Assembly: GCA_945877575.1 (NCBI GenBank)
Contig: CAMDUE010000010.1
Span: 1 to 64,000 of the forward strand
Direction: 5' to 3'
Length of the DNA: 64,000 nt
Source: Chitinophaga pinensis
Lineage (GTDB): Bacteria > Bacteroidota > Bacteroidia > NS11-12g > UBA955
Below, in pieces: positions 56,201 through 64,000 of this stretch. Within the stretch, counting starts at the first letter, position 1. The number at the start of each line of letters is the position of its first letter. The translations under genes and the position numbers were made by a program. The notes below the pieces were generated by a model. The model had not been told where the DNA came from. It did not search any database and saw only the letters and a list, made by a program, of their open reading frames with translations.

Positions 56201-59200
56201 ATCTGGTTGATGGATCCATTGTATCACAACAATAACTTGAAAGGTGAGTTGTTGCTTCATTTAGGGAACATATCTGAAGACATCCTTCCTGACAGAAGAA
56301 AAGCATTCGAGAATGGCTTGCCAACCTCAAACACCAGCAATAACGAGACCGACACTTCTAATTTCGGAATTATTGCTACCACTCCACAAATCAACTTTGC
56401 TTTTGACAATAATCCCTCAGCTCGTAAATTTCAAGATGTTGGGATAGACGGTTTAAGCGATGTTCAGGAAAAAGAATTCTTCGATACCGCCTACCTAAAA
56501 CAGTTGGAAATTAATTTTGGGGTAAACAGCGTCATTTATCAGAACGCACTAAAAGATCCTGCAAATGACAATTTTACCCACTATTTAGAAGAAAAGTACA
56601 CTACTGAAGACGCAGATATTGTTCAACGTTATTCAAAATACCAAGGTTTAGAAGGAAATAGTTCTACCGAAACTTTCACGGGTCCATATGCCCCAATGCC
56701 CAAGTCTTCCACCACACAACCTGATTACGAAGACATCAACCGTGACTTCACGATGAACCAAAGTGAAGATTATTTCCAATACAAAATAAAAATATCTGAC
56801 AATGATTTACAAATTGGTAAAAACTACGTTGCCGACATCGTAAATAATTTGGTGACTCTCAGAAACGGTAAACAAGAGAACATTCGCTGGTACCAATTGA
56901 AAATCCCCGTGAGGGAATATGAAAAAGCAGTTGGAAACATCTCAGATTTCAAAAGCATTCGTTTCATGAGAATGGTAATGAGAGACTTCAATGATTCTGC
57001 TGTTTTACGCTTTGGATATATTAATATGGTGCGTGCTGATTGGCGCAGATACACCAATTCGTTAAAAACACCAGGCGTTGTTGTTCCCACTGACCCCAAT
57101 GATGGAACCAAGTTTGTGGTAAGCACGGTGAACTTAGAAGAAAACAGTAAACGTTCCCCCGTTGCTTATGTAACACCTCCAGGAATTGTGCGTGTTCAAA
57201 ACATGGCTAGTTTGGGTACTGTGCTTGAAAATGAGCAATCTTTGAGCATGTTGACCTGTAATTTACAGCCCGGAGATGCTAGAGGCGCATTTAAAACGGT
57301 TCAACACGACATCAGAAACTACAAGCGCATTCAGCTTTTTGTTCACGCCGAAGAAGTTACACCAAACACCATTCAAGATGGTGAAGTTTCTGCTTTCATT
57401 CGATTTGGAACTGATTTAACCAGTAACTATTACGAATACGAAATTCCTCTTTCTATGACACGAGGGTTTGTAAACGGAAATGCACCAACGGCAGATAAAC
57501 TCGTTTGGCCAGATGCAAACATGATTGATTTGGATTTCCAAAATTTGTTTGACTTGAAAATTGCCCGTCAGAATTCAGGTTGGCCAATGACCGCACCTTA
57601 CATCAAGTTTTTAGACAAAGGCAAAATTACAGTTATGGGACTTCCTGACTTGAGTAACCTTCGTGTTATGATGGTGGGCGTGAAAAACAACAGTCCTGAA
57701 CCTAAATGTTTTGAAGTTTGGACCAACGAATTGCGTGTAAAAGACATTTCAAACGGCGGAGGTTGGGCAGCTTTGGCAAACCTTCAAGCTCAATTGGCTG
57801 ACTTTGGGCAGGTGAATATGGCTGGATCAATTAGAACCATCGGCTTTGGAGATGTAGATAAAAAATTAAATCAACGAAGTTTATCGAATAGTTATAATTA
57901 CGATTTGGCAACCAATTTGGAGTTTGGCCGCTTCTTCCCCAAAGAAAAAGGAGTAAGTATTCCTCTTTATTTGGGTTGGTCTGAAAGCTTCGTGCAGCCT
58001 AAGTTTAACCCTTTGAATCCTGATATTGAACTTCAATCTTATTTGTCAGCCTTGACCGATCAAACTATGCGTAATAGCATCAGAAAAGCCGCAGAAGACT
58101 ATAACTCGCTGTTCAGTTTCAATATCAACAACTTTAGAATTGCTCAACCCGGCAATAAAAAAGCAAAGATTTATTCCATATCCAATTTCAATGGTAGCTA
58201 TAGTTATCAGAGTAATTACAGAAGAAATCAACAAATTGAAGAGTATTTCATCAATACCACTCAGGCTACTTTGGGATATGCATACAATAACAACACTACG
58301 TTTATTATGCCCTTCAAGAAATTGCGAAATAAAAATTTAACCATCATTCGCGATTTCAATTTCAATTTCATTCCATCGGCGTTCAATACCCAAATGCAAG
58401 TCAATAGACTTTATTCGGAAATGCAAATGAGGAACAACAACAACTTCAAACAGTTGAACCCTCGCATGTATGATAAGAACTTTACCCTGAACAGAAACTA
58501 TAATTTCTCATTGCCAATTGCTCGTTCTTTGAATTTTAGTTACGCAGCTAACGTTGAAGCTCGAATCCAAGAACCTTATGGTGCCATTGACAGTAGAGAA
58601 AAACAAGATTCTATTTATCAAGAGTTTGAAGGATTTGGACGATTGAGAAGATTCTATCAAACTGCTAACCTAACCTATACCCTTCCATTCTCTAAAATCA
58701 GTTTCTTAAAATGGATTTCCGCCAACGCCAACTACAAAGGAACCTACGATTGGAATCAAGCTCCTCCGGCCTTCGCTGGACTAGGCAATAGAATCCAAAA
58801 CAGCCAAGACATAAACTTAACCGCTCAATTTAACTTTACTCAGTTGTACTCTCAGGTTCCGTTCTTGAAAGATTATAGAACTCCCAAGAAACGCAAGAAA
58901 AATGATGCCCCGAAAGACGGAAATCCCGAAGACCCAACATACAGCAGCGCTTTAGAAAAAGGCAAAAGTGATCTCATTAAACCCAACCCAGCCATCGTTA
59001 TTTTGGGAGATTTGATCACCATGGTGAAAAATGCGAACATCAACATTACCCGCAAAGAAGCCACGGAATTACCCGGATTTAACCTGAGACCAGACTATTT
59101 TGGATATAACTTCAAACATTTGCAACCTGGCCTTGATTTTGTATTTGGTTTTCAAGACCCAAATTTGAGATATTCTTTGGCTGATAGAGGATATTTGGCT

Positions 59201-60358
59201 GCTGATAAGAGACAATCTAATTTCTATAGAACCAACTTAAACCAGAACATCAGCGGTAATATCTCTATTGAACCTATAAAGGAATTCAGAATACGGTTAG
59301 ATTTCCTGAGAAACGAAACCAACGGAACTCAAAGTATTTTTAAAAACGATGGTTTCAAATGGCTAGATGAAGGTCTCACCGGTACCGGTACATATAGCAT
59401 CTCTGGCATTTTCTTGAATACGCATTTCATTAAAGACATTGAAATGAACGAGAATTATCCCAACCCAGTGTTTGATGCTTTTTTAGATAATCGTTATACC
59501 GTTGCAACCCGCTTACAAAGGGCCAATCCTGAATTCGGTGGAGCATTGGTAATAGATTCAACGACCAAATACCCAATGGGCTACAGTAAGACTCATCAAG
59601 ATGTCATTATTGGTGGATTTTATGCAGCTTATGCTGGACTTGATGTTGGAAGAACCGATATCTCTGGGTTCCCTGCAATTCCATTGCCTAACTGGAACAT
59701 CAATTACAATGGTTTGACCAAAATACCAGCGCTTAAAGAAATCTTCACCAACATCAACATTAAACATGCCTATTCTGGTAAATACACCATTGGTAATTTC
59801 ACTAGAAACCTAAAATATGATCCGCTTCAACAGGCAATAATTGGTAAAGATTTGATTCCCAAACTTCAAATTGCAGACGTTACCATCAGTGAGAATTTCT
59901 CTCCTTTAATTGGTGTAAATATTACTACTAAAAATAATTGGACCGTAGGTTTTGAATACAAACGTTCAAGGGTGTTGAAGTTATTTGCTTCGAGTTACAA
60001 TTTGACTGAAATGAAACAAAATGAATTTCAGTTGAATGCTGGATACAGAACAACCGGACTAACTTTACCCATTAGAAGAAAAGGAAGATGGATCTATCTA
60101 CCCAACGACTTCAGATTTGACTTAGCCATTTCAGTAAATGAAAACCTCACAGTTATTCGTAAAATTGATGTGAACATCAATAAACTGACAGCTGGTATGA
60201 CAAATATCAAAATTACACCATCGGCAACCTACCAAGTCAATCAAAAAATCAACTTGGCTTTGAGATACAACCGAGTGATCATGAATCCTGAAATTGCTAC
60301 TCAATTCTACACGTCACTTACTGACTTTGGTATAGAACTAAGATATACTTTCAACTAA
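53279..60358 (+). CDS. sprA: cell surface protein SprA/Sov, type IX secretion translocon
   Basis: SprA (Sov in Porphyromonas gingivalis) is the giant 36-strand outer-membrane barrel through which type IX secretion cargo leaves the cell. The product has about 2359 residues. A signal peptide is followed by SprA_N-type regions; WKGKPDGILKDVQVGNVNMNLPTQLI near residues 215-240 and LFLGTTNLQRGSVRVTANGRPLQEGMDYEVDYAMGRVRIIN near 650-690 are characteristic, and the C terminus ends in a barrel strand (TDFGIELRYTFN). The frame opens with TTG at 53255; GTG at 53279 (MLKRAVLSG) gives a cleaner signal peptide and is my choice. It overlaps porZ as TAATG. Confidence 0.95.
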   Translation: MLKRAVLSGILWMSIAGFNGLLSQTTSDSTTKYKVHKSGQNDPNNQKASNVDLEDPLSVVWKYNPKQNRYEAFKQVGSLSYPTGQNLSVTEYYQKLEKEKNAEYNRLKSQNTDYSQSVNKGGITEYIKAELGNPAVSKIFGAGGVDFQMTGSAMVKIGGTINEYRNPNYSKRQQKYFVPVFDQQLQISANGNVGEFVKLGINYDTEAQFEFDNQTNLGWKGKPDGILKDVQVGNVNMNLPTQLIKPANNLFGFSNTMQFGKTTIKTVFSQNRGQSTETVLKGGAQMNEFKITADNYDQNRHFFLSQFFQENYNKSLENLPIVSSGVIVNRVEVWVTNRNANVETPRDIMAFMDLGEPKPYRSSLNIGSQVAADNTANSLFSSLQSNPAIRRTGTSIDAIYSTFPNFEQTLDFDLLNYARQLKENEFSLNQQLGYISLNQPLNNDEILAVAFEYTYNGETFQVGEFSRDIAPGDQQLLYLKMLKGNTIRTRLPIWDLMMKNVYSLNTYSLSLEDFKLNVIYADDTSGADYNYLPIGTADVPALKNGNPLIRVFGLDKLNRQQEAKPDGIFDAIEGITIQTKMARVIFPVTEPFGDYLKDIFGTRNDLADYYCYQALYDSTKFLAAQDVKHNKFFLQGSYKSTNGAELFLGTTNLQRGSVRVTANGRPLQEGMDYEVDYAMGRVRIINQGLLQGGAEIRASADGQSMFNIQQKTLLGGRVEHKFNKNFMMGATALHMYERPLTSKTNFNEEPLLNTIFGADLAYSSKSRFLTKLVDKLPFLETKEISNITAYAEFAKIIPHNHKSQGDQRGVSNLEDFEAAELPNDFKVVNNWVVASVPQKQPDFFPETNLTDKRKWLNKSARLSFYTIDQLFYRDLDMPDNIRKRVDQILSDPFMRQIDQREVFPERNFPQGTATILPTLDLAFNPYERGMYNFNADANELLPNGRFIDPRKSWAGIMRRVDQNDFEAANIDYIEIWLMDPLYHNNNLKGELLLHLGNISEDILPDRRKAFENGLPTSNTSNNETDTSNFGIIATTPQINFAFDNNPSARKFQDVGIDGLSDVQEKEFFDTAYLKQLEINFGVNSVIYQNALKDPANDNFTHYLEEKYTTEDADIVQRYSKYQGLEGNSSTETFTGPYAPMPKSSTTQPDYEDINRDFTMNQSEDYFQYKIKISDNDLQIGKNYVADIVNNLVTLRNGKQENIRWYQLKIPVREYEKAVGNISDFKSIRFMRMVMRDFNDSAVLRFGYINMVRADWRRYTNSLKTPGVVVPTDPNDGTKFVVSTVNLEENSKRSPVAYVTPPGIVRVQNMASLGTVLENEQSLSMLTCNLQPGDARGAFKTVQHDIRNYKRIQLFVHAEEVTPNTIQDGEVSAFIRFGTDLTSNYYEYEIPLSMTRGFVNGNAPTADKLVWPDANMIDLDFQNLFDLKIARQNSGWPMTAPYIKFLDKGKITVMGLPDLSNLRVMMVGVKNNSPEPKCFEVWTNELRVKDISNGGGWAALANLQAQLADFGQVNMAGSIRTIGFGDVDKKLNQRSLSNSYNYDLATNLEFGRFFPKEKGVSIPLYLGWSESFVQPKFNPLNPDIELQSYLSALTDQTMRNSIRKAAEDYNSLFSFNINNFRIAQPGNKKAKIYSISNFNGSYSYQSNYRRNQQIEEYFINTTQATLGYAYNNNTTFIMPFKKLRNKNLTIIRDFNFNFIPSAFNTQMQVNRLYSEMQMRNNNNFKQLNPRMYDKNFTLNRNYNFSLPIARSLNFSYAANVEARIQEPYGAIDSREKQDSIYQEFEGFGRLRRFYQTANLTYTLPFSKISFLKWISANANYKGTYDWNQAPPAFAGLGNRIQNSQDINLTAQFNFTQLYSQVPFLKDYRTPKKRKKNDAPKDGNPEDPTYSSALEKGKSDLIKPNPAIVILGDLITMVKNANINITRKEATELPGFNLRPDYFGYNFKHLQPGLDFVFGFQDPNLRYSLADRGYLAADKRQSNFYRTNLNQNISGNISIEPIKEFRIRLDFLRNETNGTQSIFKNDGFKWLDEGLTGTGTYSISGIFLNTHFIKDIEMNENYPNPVFDAFLDNRYTVATRLQRANPEFGGALVIDSTTKYPMGYSKTHQDVIIGGFYAAYAGLDVGRTDISGFPAIPLPNWNINYNGLTKIPALKEIFTNINIKHAYSGKYTIGNFTRNLKYDPLQQAIIGKDLIPKLQIADVTISENFSPLIGVNITTKNNWTVGFEYKRSRVLKLFASSYNLTEMKQNEFQLNAGYRTTGLTLPIRRKGRWIYLPNDFRFDLAISVNENLTVIRKIDVNINKLTAGMTNIKITPSATYQVNQKINLALRYNRVIMNPEIATQFYTSLTDFGIELRYTFN

Positions 60359-62595
60359 TGAAAGCCTCTATTTTAAGCATTCTTTCAATTGCAACTATCT
60401 GGGCATCAAACTTGGTTGCTCAAAATCAAATTCCTACAGGAACATGGCGCTCACACTTCTCTTATAGAAATGCGAAAGTGTGCGAAGCTAGTAGTAAATT
60501 CATTTATTCTGCCAGTGAAAACGGATTTTGGAGAACATCCAACATTGGGGAAATGACTTTACTCAAAAAGGAAGACGGATTCAACGGTATTGAAATCACC
60601 TGTTTAAAGTATAATTCCAATGCCGATGTTTTGGTTATTGGATATGCCGATGGAAATATTGATTTACTTTTTCAAGATAAACAAATTCAAAACATTCCCG
60701 GTTTTAAGAATAAACTTCTGCAGGGCGATAAACGCATCAATCATTGTTCCTTCAGCGGTAATGATGCCATTCTTTCTACCAACTTCGGACTGTTAATTAT
60801 TGATATCCAAAAAAGAGAAATCAGAGACAGCTATACATCCATCGGAAACAACGGGCAAGAAATACCCTTGTTTGCATCAACGGTGATGGGCGACTCAATA
60901 TATGTAGGTACAACCACTGGCATTAGAAGCGCAAAATATTCTAGAACCATCAATTTGAATGATTTCAACCAATGGAAATGGGCGTTTGAATCTTTGAGTC
61001 CTTGCTTTAAGATGTCAGCTTGGAATGATTCGCTATTCTTTGAACACGATTCTACCATCAAAAAATACTTTAGGGGAACAGTAAATACTGCTTTCTCTTC
61101 AAAAAGATCTACAGCAAAGATTTTTACCAATTCTGAGGGATTGCATATTGGTAGACAGGGTTCAATAACTAGAATCAATGATCAAGGGTACACCGTTGAA
61201 CCTGTAAATTTAATTGCTGATTTCACTCAGTTTTACGATAAAATTTATTGGTTTTGCACAGGAATTGGTCCAGGAATTATCAAGAAAGATCTAAACGGTG
61301 AAGTAGCATTTATGCCGAATGGTCCAGATCAAGTTTCGGTATTCAAAATGTCCAAAGAAGGAAATATGCTTTTAACTACGGGTGGTGGATTGAGTTCAAC
61401 ATTTGGTAATGCATTTAACAATAGCGGCTTTTATTTATATAATGCAGATGGTTGGAAAAGCAATTTGGCATCTCCATTAAATGTAAACATGTATGATTTT
61501 ACCTTCGTAGCATATCATCCTACTTATCAAAGTTTGTATGCTGCAACGCATTCAAACGGCATATTGATCATCCAAAATGGTGAAATAAAACAGAAAATGG
61601 ATGAAACCAACACTCCACTAAAACGCATTAGCGACAGCAGTTTTCTGCATCTTGGTGGAATGGCTGTTGACAGCAAAGGCAATTTTTGGGTGGTGAATTA
61701 TGCTCAAAGTAAACCGTTGCTTTGCCGCTCATTTAAAGGCGAATGGTTTTCGTTTAGTTTGTTGGATGAACAAGAAATCACATCCATCACCATTGATGCA
61801 AACGATCGAAAATGGATGACTCTAAAAAGTGGAGGTATTATTGTTTTTTATGAAGGCGAATCTTTGTCTCAAACTAACGATGATCGAATCGTGAGAATTG
61901 GTAAACAACACGGCTTGGTGAGCACCGAAGTCTTGTCTATTGCAGCAGATAAAAATGGGTATGTTTGGATTGGTACCAATCAAGGTCTGAATATATACAC
62001 AGGATCTCAAAACCTGTTTTCAAATCCCAAAGTAGACAGATTCATTGTAGATCAAGACGGAAAATTAGGATATTTATTAGGGGAAGAAACCATCACTGAT
62101 ATTTTAGTTGACGGGGGAAGTAGAAAGTGGTTCGCTACCAGAAATGGATTATTCTGCGCCGATGAATACGGTCAACAAGTCATCAAACGCTTTTCAACTG
62201 AAAACAGTCCGTTAATTTCTAACAATATTATCTGCTTGGGACAAATTGACAACACCGGAGAGTTGTTCATTGGCACAGATAAAGGAATTGTTAGTTATAG
62301 AAACGATGCCGCAAGTGGAAACAATAACTTCGGAGAAATTAAAATATATCCCAATCCTGTACCCCCAAAATACGATGGAATAATCACCATTGAAGGTTTA
62401 GCCGAAAACGCAGAAATAAGAATTACTGATTTACACGGGAGGCTCGTATATCAAACAAAAGCAAATGGAAGCAAGGCAACCTGGGATGGTTACAGATTAG
62501 ACGGTAGCAAGCCCAACAGCGGGGTATTTTTTGTATTTGGAATGAATAATGATGGCAGCGAAACGGCCATGGGTAAGTTTGTATTTATTCGCTAA
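60358..62595 (+). CDS. porZ: type IX secretion protein PorZ-like, with T9SS sorting domain
   Basis: PorZ is a surface protein of the PorU-PorV-PorQ-PorZ attachment complex. The 745-residue protein has a signal peptide (residues 1-21), PTGTWRSHFSYRNAKVCEAS near 26-45 as in PorZ N-termini, two beta-propeller regions with repeated strands (for example NGYVWIGTNQGLNIYTGSQ near 535-555 of the two-component-regulator propeller type) and a C-terminal T9SS type A sorting domain (IKIYPNPVPPKYDGIITIEGL near 660, ITDLHGRLVYQT near 690, SGVFFVFGMN). It starts in the sprA stop (TAATG) and ends in an 11-nt convergent overlap with the MBL gene. Confidence 0.9.
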   Translation: MKASILSILSIATIWASNLVAQNQIPTGTWRSHFSYRNAKVCEASSKFIYSASENGFWRTSNIGEMTLLKKEDGFNGIEITCLKYNSNADVLVIGYADGNIDLLFQDKQIQNIPGFKNKLLQGDKRINHCSFSGNDAILSTNFGLLIIDIQKREIRDSYTSIGNNGQEIPLFASTVMGDSIYVGTTTGIRSAKYSRTINLNDFNQWKWAFESLSPCFKMSAWNDSLFFEHDSTIKKYFRGTVNTAFSSKRSTAKIFTNSEGLHIGRQGSITRINDQGYTVEPVNLIADFTQFYDKIYWFCTGIGPGIIKKDLNGEVAFMPNGPDQVSVFKMSKEGNMLLTTGGGLSSTFGNAFNNSGFYLYNADGWKSNLASPLNVNMYDFTFVAYHPTYQSLYAATHSNGILIIQNGEIKQKMDETNTPLKRISDSSFLHLGGMAVDSKGNFWVVNYAQSKPLLCRSFKGEWFSFSLLDEQEITSITIDANDRKWMTLKSGGIIVFYEGESLSQTNDDRIVRIGKQHGLVSTEVLSIAADKNGYVWIGTNQGLNIYTGSQNLFSNPKVDRFIVDQDGKLGYLLGEETITDILVDGGSRKWFATRNGLFCADEYGQQVIKRFSTENSPLISNNIICLGQIDNTGELFIGTDKGIVSYRNDAASGNNNFGEIKIYPNPVPPKYDGIITIEGLAENAEIRITDLHGRLVYQTKANGSKATWDGYRLDGSKPNSGVFFVFGMNNDGSETAMGKFVFIR

Positions 62596-63358
62596 CCTCA
62601 AACGAAAGTCCATCAAAAGCCAAATCTATGCCGTTAGGAAGCTCGGCGCACACCACATCATGCAGTCCTATTTGATGGCTCATATGTGTAAAATAGGTTT
62701 GTTTCGCACCCACATGCTGGGCTAACTCAGTAGCTTGTTGCAAGGTAAAATGTGAAATATGCTCTGTTTTTCTAAGTGCATTTAGGACCAATACTTCTAC
62801 TCCATTCAATTTTTCTAATTCCTTGTCTGAAATATAATTGGCATCGGTTATATAAGCAAAATTGCCCATTCTAAATCCTAAAACAGGCAACTTATAATGC
62901 ATCACTTGGATGGGAACAATTTGCTTATCAAACAACTGAAACGGTTTATTCTCAATGATATTAAAATCTAACTCAGGAATTCCCGGATAAGGAACCGGTT
63001 CAAAAATATAAGCAAACTGGTCTTTCAGAGATGTTAAGACGTGGTCAGTTAAATAAACTGGTACTCTCTTTTCTTGAATATAATTGATGGGACGAATATC
63101 GTCTAAACCCGCTGTATGGTCTCTATGCTCATGCGTAAAAAGAATAGCATCAACATTATTTAATTGCTGACGCAACATTTGATACCTGAAATCAGGACCT
63201 GTATCTATGATGATGTCTTTTCCGCCCCATTGAACCAGAACACTGGCTCTTAAGCGTTTATCTTTAGGATTTTCACTCAAACAAACCTCTGATTCGCAAC
63301 CTATAGGAGGAACTCCTTGCGAAGTTCCTGTACCTAAGAATGTTACTTTCAAGGCCAT
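62585..63358 (-). CDS. MBL-fold metallo-hydrolase (PhnP-like)
   Basis: This 257-residue cytosolic hydrolase of the metallo-beta-lactamase fold has GTGTSQGVPPIGCESEVC at the N terminus, the zinc motif LFTHEHRDHTAGLDDIRPINY near residues 74-94, FAYITDANYISD near 166 with the bridging Asp, and YFTHMSHQIGLHDVV near 217 with a further His. The GTGTSQGVPxIGC start is typical of PhnP-type phosphodiesterases, so hydrolysis of a cyclic phosphodiester is plausible but not shown. No phn genes are nearby. Confidence 0.88.
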   Translation of the reverse strand: MALKVTFLGTGTSQGVPPIGCESEVCLSENPKDKRLRASVLVQWGGKDIIIDTGPDFRYQMLRQQLNNVDAILFTHEHRDHTAGLDDIRPINYIQEKRVPVYLTDHVLTSLKDQFAYIFEPVPYPGIPELDFNIIENKPFQLFDKQIVPIQVMHYKLPVLGFRMGNFAYITDANYISDKELEKLNGVEVLVLNALRKTEHISHFTLQQATELAQHVGAKQTYFTHMSHQIGLHDVVCAELPNGIDLAFDGLSFEVSE

Positions 63359-63396
63359 GTTCTAACGATTACAATCCCTGAAATGAATGTCAAATA

Positions 63397-64000
63397 TTAT
63401 TGATTTGAAAGGAACCCTTTCAGTTCCATGATGATGCCCACTTCCATATTGTTTACCTTCTTGTCATCAGAGGCGTAAATACTCAACCAATCGGTTGAAT
63501 GAATTACCTCGAAAATAGAATTTAAACTAGCATCTTGCAAAGGGTATTCGTAGACGTTGTTTCCAAGGTCGGTGAGCACTTTTTTAACGAAATCAAATCT
63601 CTTTGTAACACGGTCATTTTGACGACTGTTCAAAAGAATAAAATTCGTATCGTGTTTTTCATAGTAGCTTTCAATCATGTTGTGATTGGCTTCAGGCAAT
63701 ACAGATACAAATCCTTCGCCTTTAGCATTTTCTTGAATCTGCTGACAAAAACGAATTCCAACGGGTTCAAAAGCCATGTCTGAGATAACCACGAACTTTT
63801 GAGAAATGGTTTCCTTAAATTGGGTATGCATTTCTTTGGCGCGTGTAATTGCCTGCGATGGGTTTTTGAAGGTATCACGAAGTGCTGTAATGTCAGCGGT
63901 TAAATCTTTGCCTAAAACTTCTCCTACAATCATCAAAAGGTTGCCCAAAGCAAATCCCAAAGTCATTCTAGGTTGATATCCTGTTGCGATGGTATAAGTT
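63397..64000 (-). CDS. bifunctional phosphoglucose/phosphomannose isomerase, C-terminal part (cut by window edge)
   Basis: The reading frame stays open through the window edge: codons before the internal ATG at 63966 read TYTIATGYQPR, so the gene continues beyond 64000. The visible 200 residues show TLGFALGNLLMIV, VVISDMAFEPVGIRFCQQIQENAKG near the middle, and MIESYYEKHDTNFILLNSRQNDRVTKRFDFVKKVL, which match the C-terminal SIS domain of the archaeal-type bifunctional PGI/PMI family. The glycolytic isomerase role comes from the family. It lies 38 nt upstream of the MBL gene on the same strand. Confidence 0.8.
   Translation of the reverse strand, partial: TYTIATGYQPRMTLGFALGNLLMIVGEVLGKDLTADITALRDTFKNPSQAITRAKEMHTQFKETISQKFVVISDMAFEPVGIRFCQQIQENAKGEGFVSVLPEANHNMIESYYEKHDTNFILLNSRQNDRVTKRFDFVKKVLTDLGNNVYEYPLQDASLNSIFEVIHSTDWLSIYASDDKKVNNMEVGIIMELKGFLSNQ

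Overview
The window looks like a chromosomal segment of a Bacteroidota bacterium, most likely a member of Flavobacteriales. The evidence is the partial 16S rRNA, promoters of the TTG-N(17-23)-TAnnTTTG type, near absence of Shine-Dalgarno sequences, and lineage markers: type IX secretion and gliding genes (porQ, gldA/F/G, sprA, porZ), an S46 dipeptidyl peptidase and DUF1573 proteins. Genus cannot be fixed from the sequence alone.

Layout. 1-686 holds the 5' end of a 16S rRNA gene (minus strand) with two tandem rrn promoters and a leader. 687-9269 is a minus-strand run: terC-like, TM2 and DUF4870 membrane proteins, M48 protease, carA, eno, plsY, clpS, scoA, rdgB, queA. 9333-12144 (plus) has an S46 peptidase, a rhodanese and a thioredoxin. 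12380-15171 (minus) has a small unknown membrane protein and a TonB-dependent receptor. 15191-32110 (minus) is one unbroken str-S10-spc-alpha ribosomal superoperon (rpsL to rplQ, 32 genes) with a promoter at its head, a probable internal promoter before infA and a clear terminator after rplQ. 32293-37974 is a mixed set: DUF1573 protein, YebC, an unknown protein, a Ddl-like ATP-grasp enzyme, a PIN-PhoH ATPase and an outer-membrane barrel. 37997-44871 has a thiolase, truA and a 1.5-kaa exported protein. 44957-63358 is dominated by type IX secretion and gliding genes interleaved with tpiA, cmk, ribF, an M23 peptidase, ruvA and an MBL hydrolase. The window ends inside a bifunctional phosphoglucose/phosphomannose isomerase.

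The most unusual signal is in the intergenic DNA. Three spacers (12144-12360, 39191-39365, 40098-40328) consist almost wholly of degenerate 7-bp units that stay exactly in register for 31, 25 and 33 units, while the word itself changes in blocks. Each array begins at or within 2 bp of the preceding stop codon, and two of them run to the next start or stop codon. The last two bracket truA with complementary words in opposite orientation. They resemble in form, not sequence, the heptanucleotide STRR repeats of heterocystous cyanobacteria.

A second genome-style observation is that at least nine genes have a -7 promoter box ending only 4-8 nt before the start codon, which predicts leaderless or nearly leaderless mRNAs.
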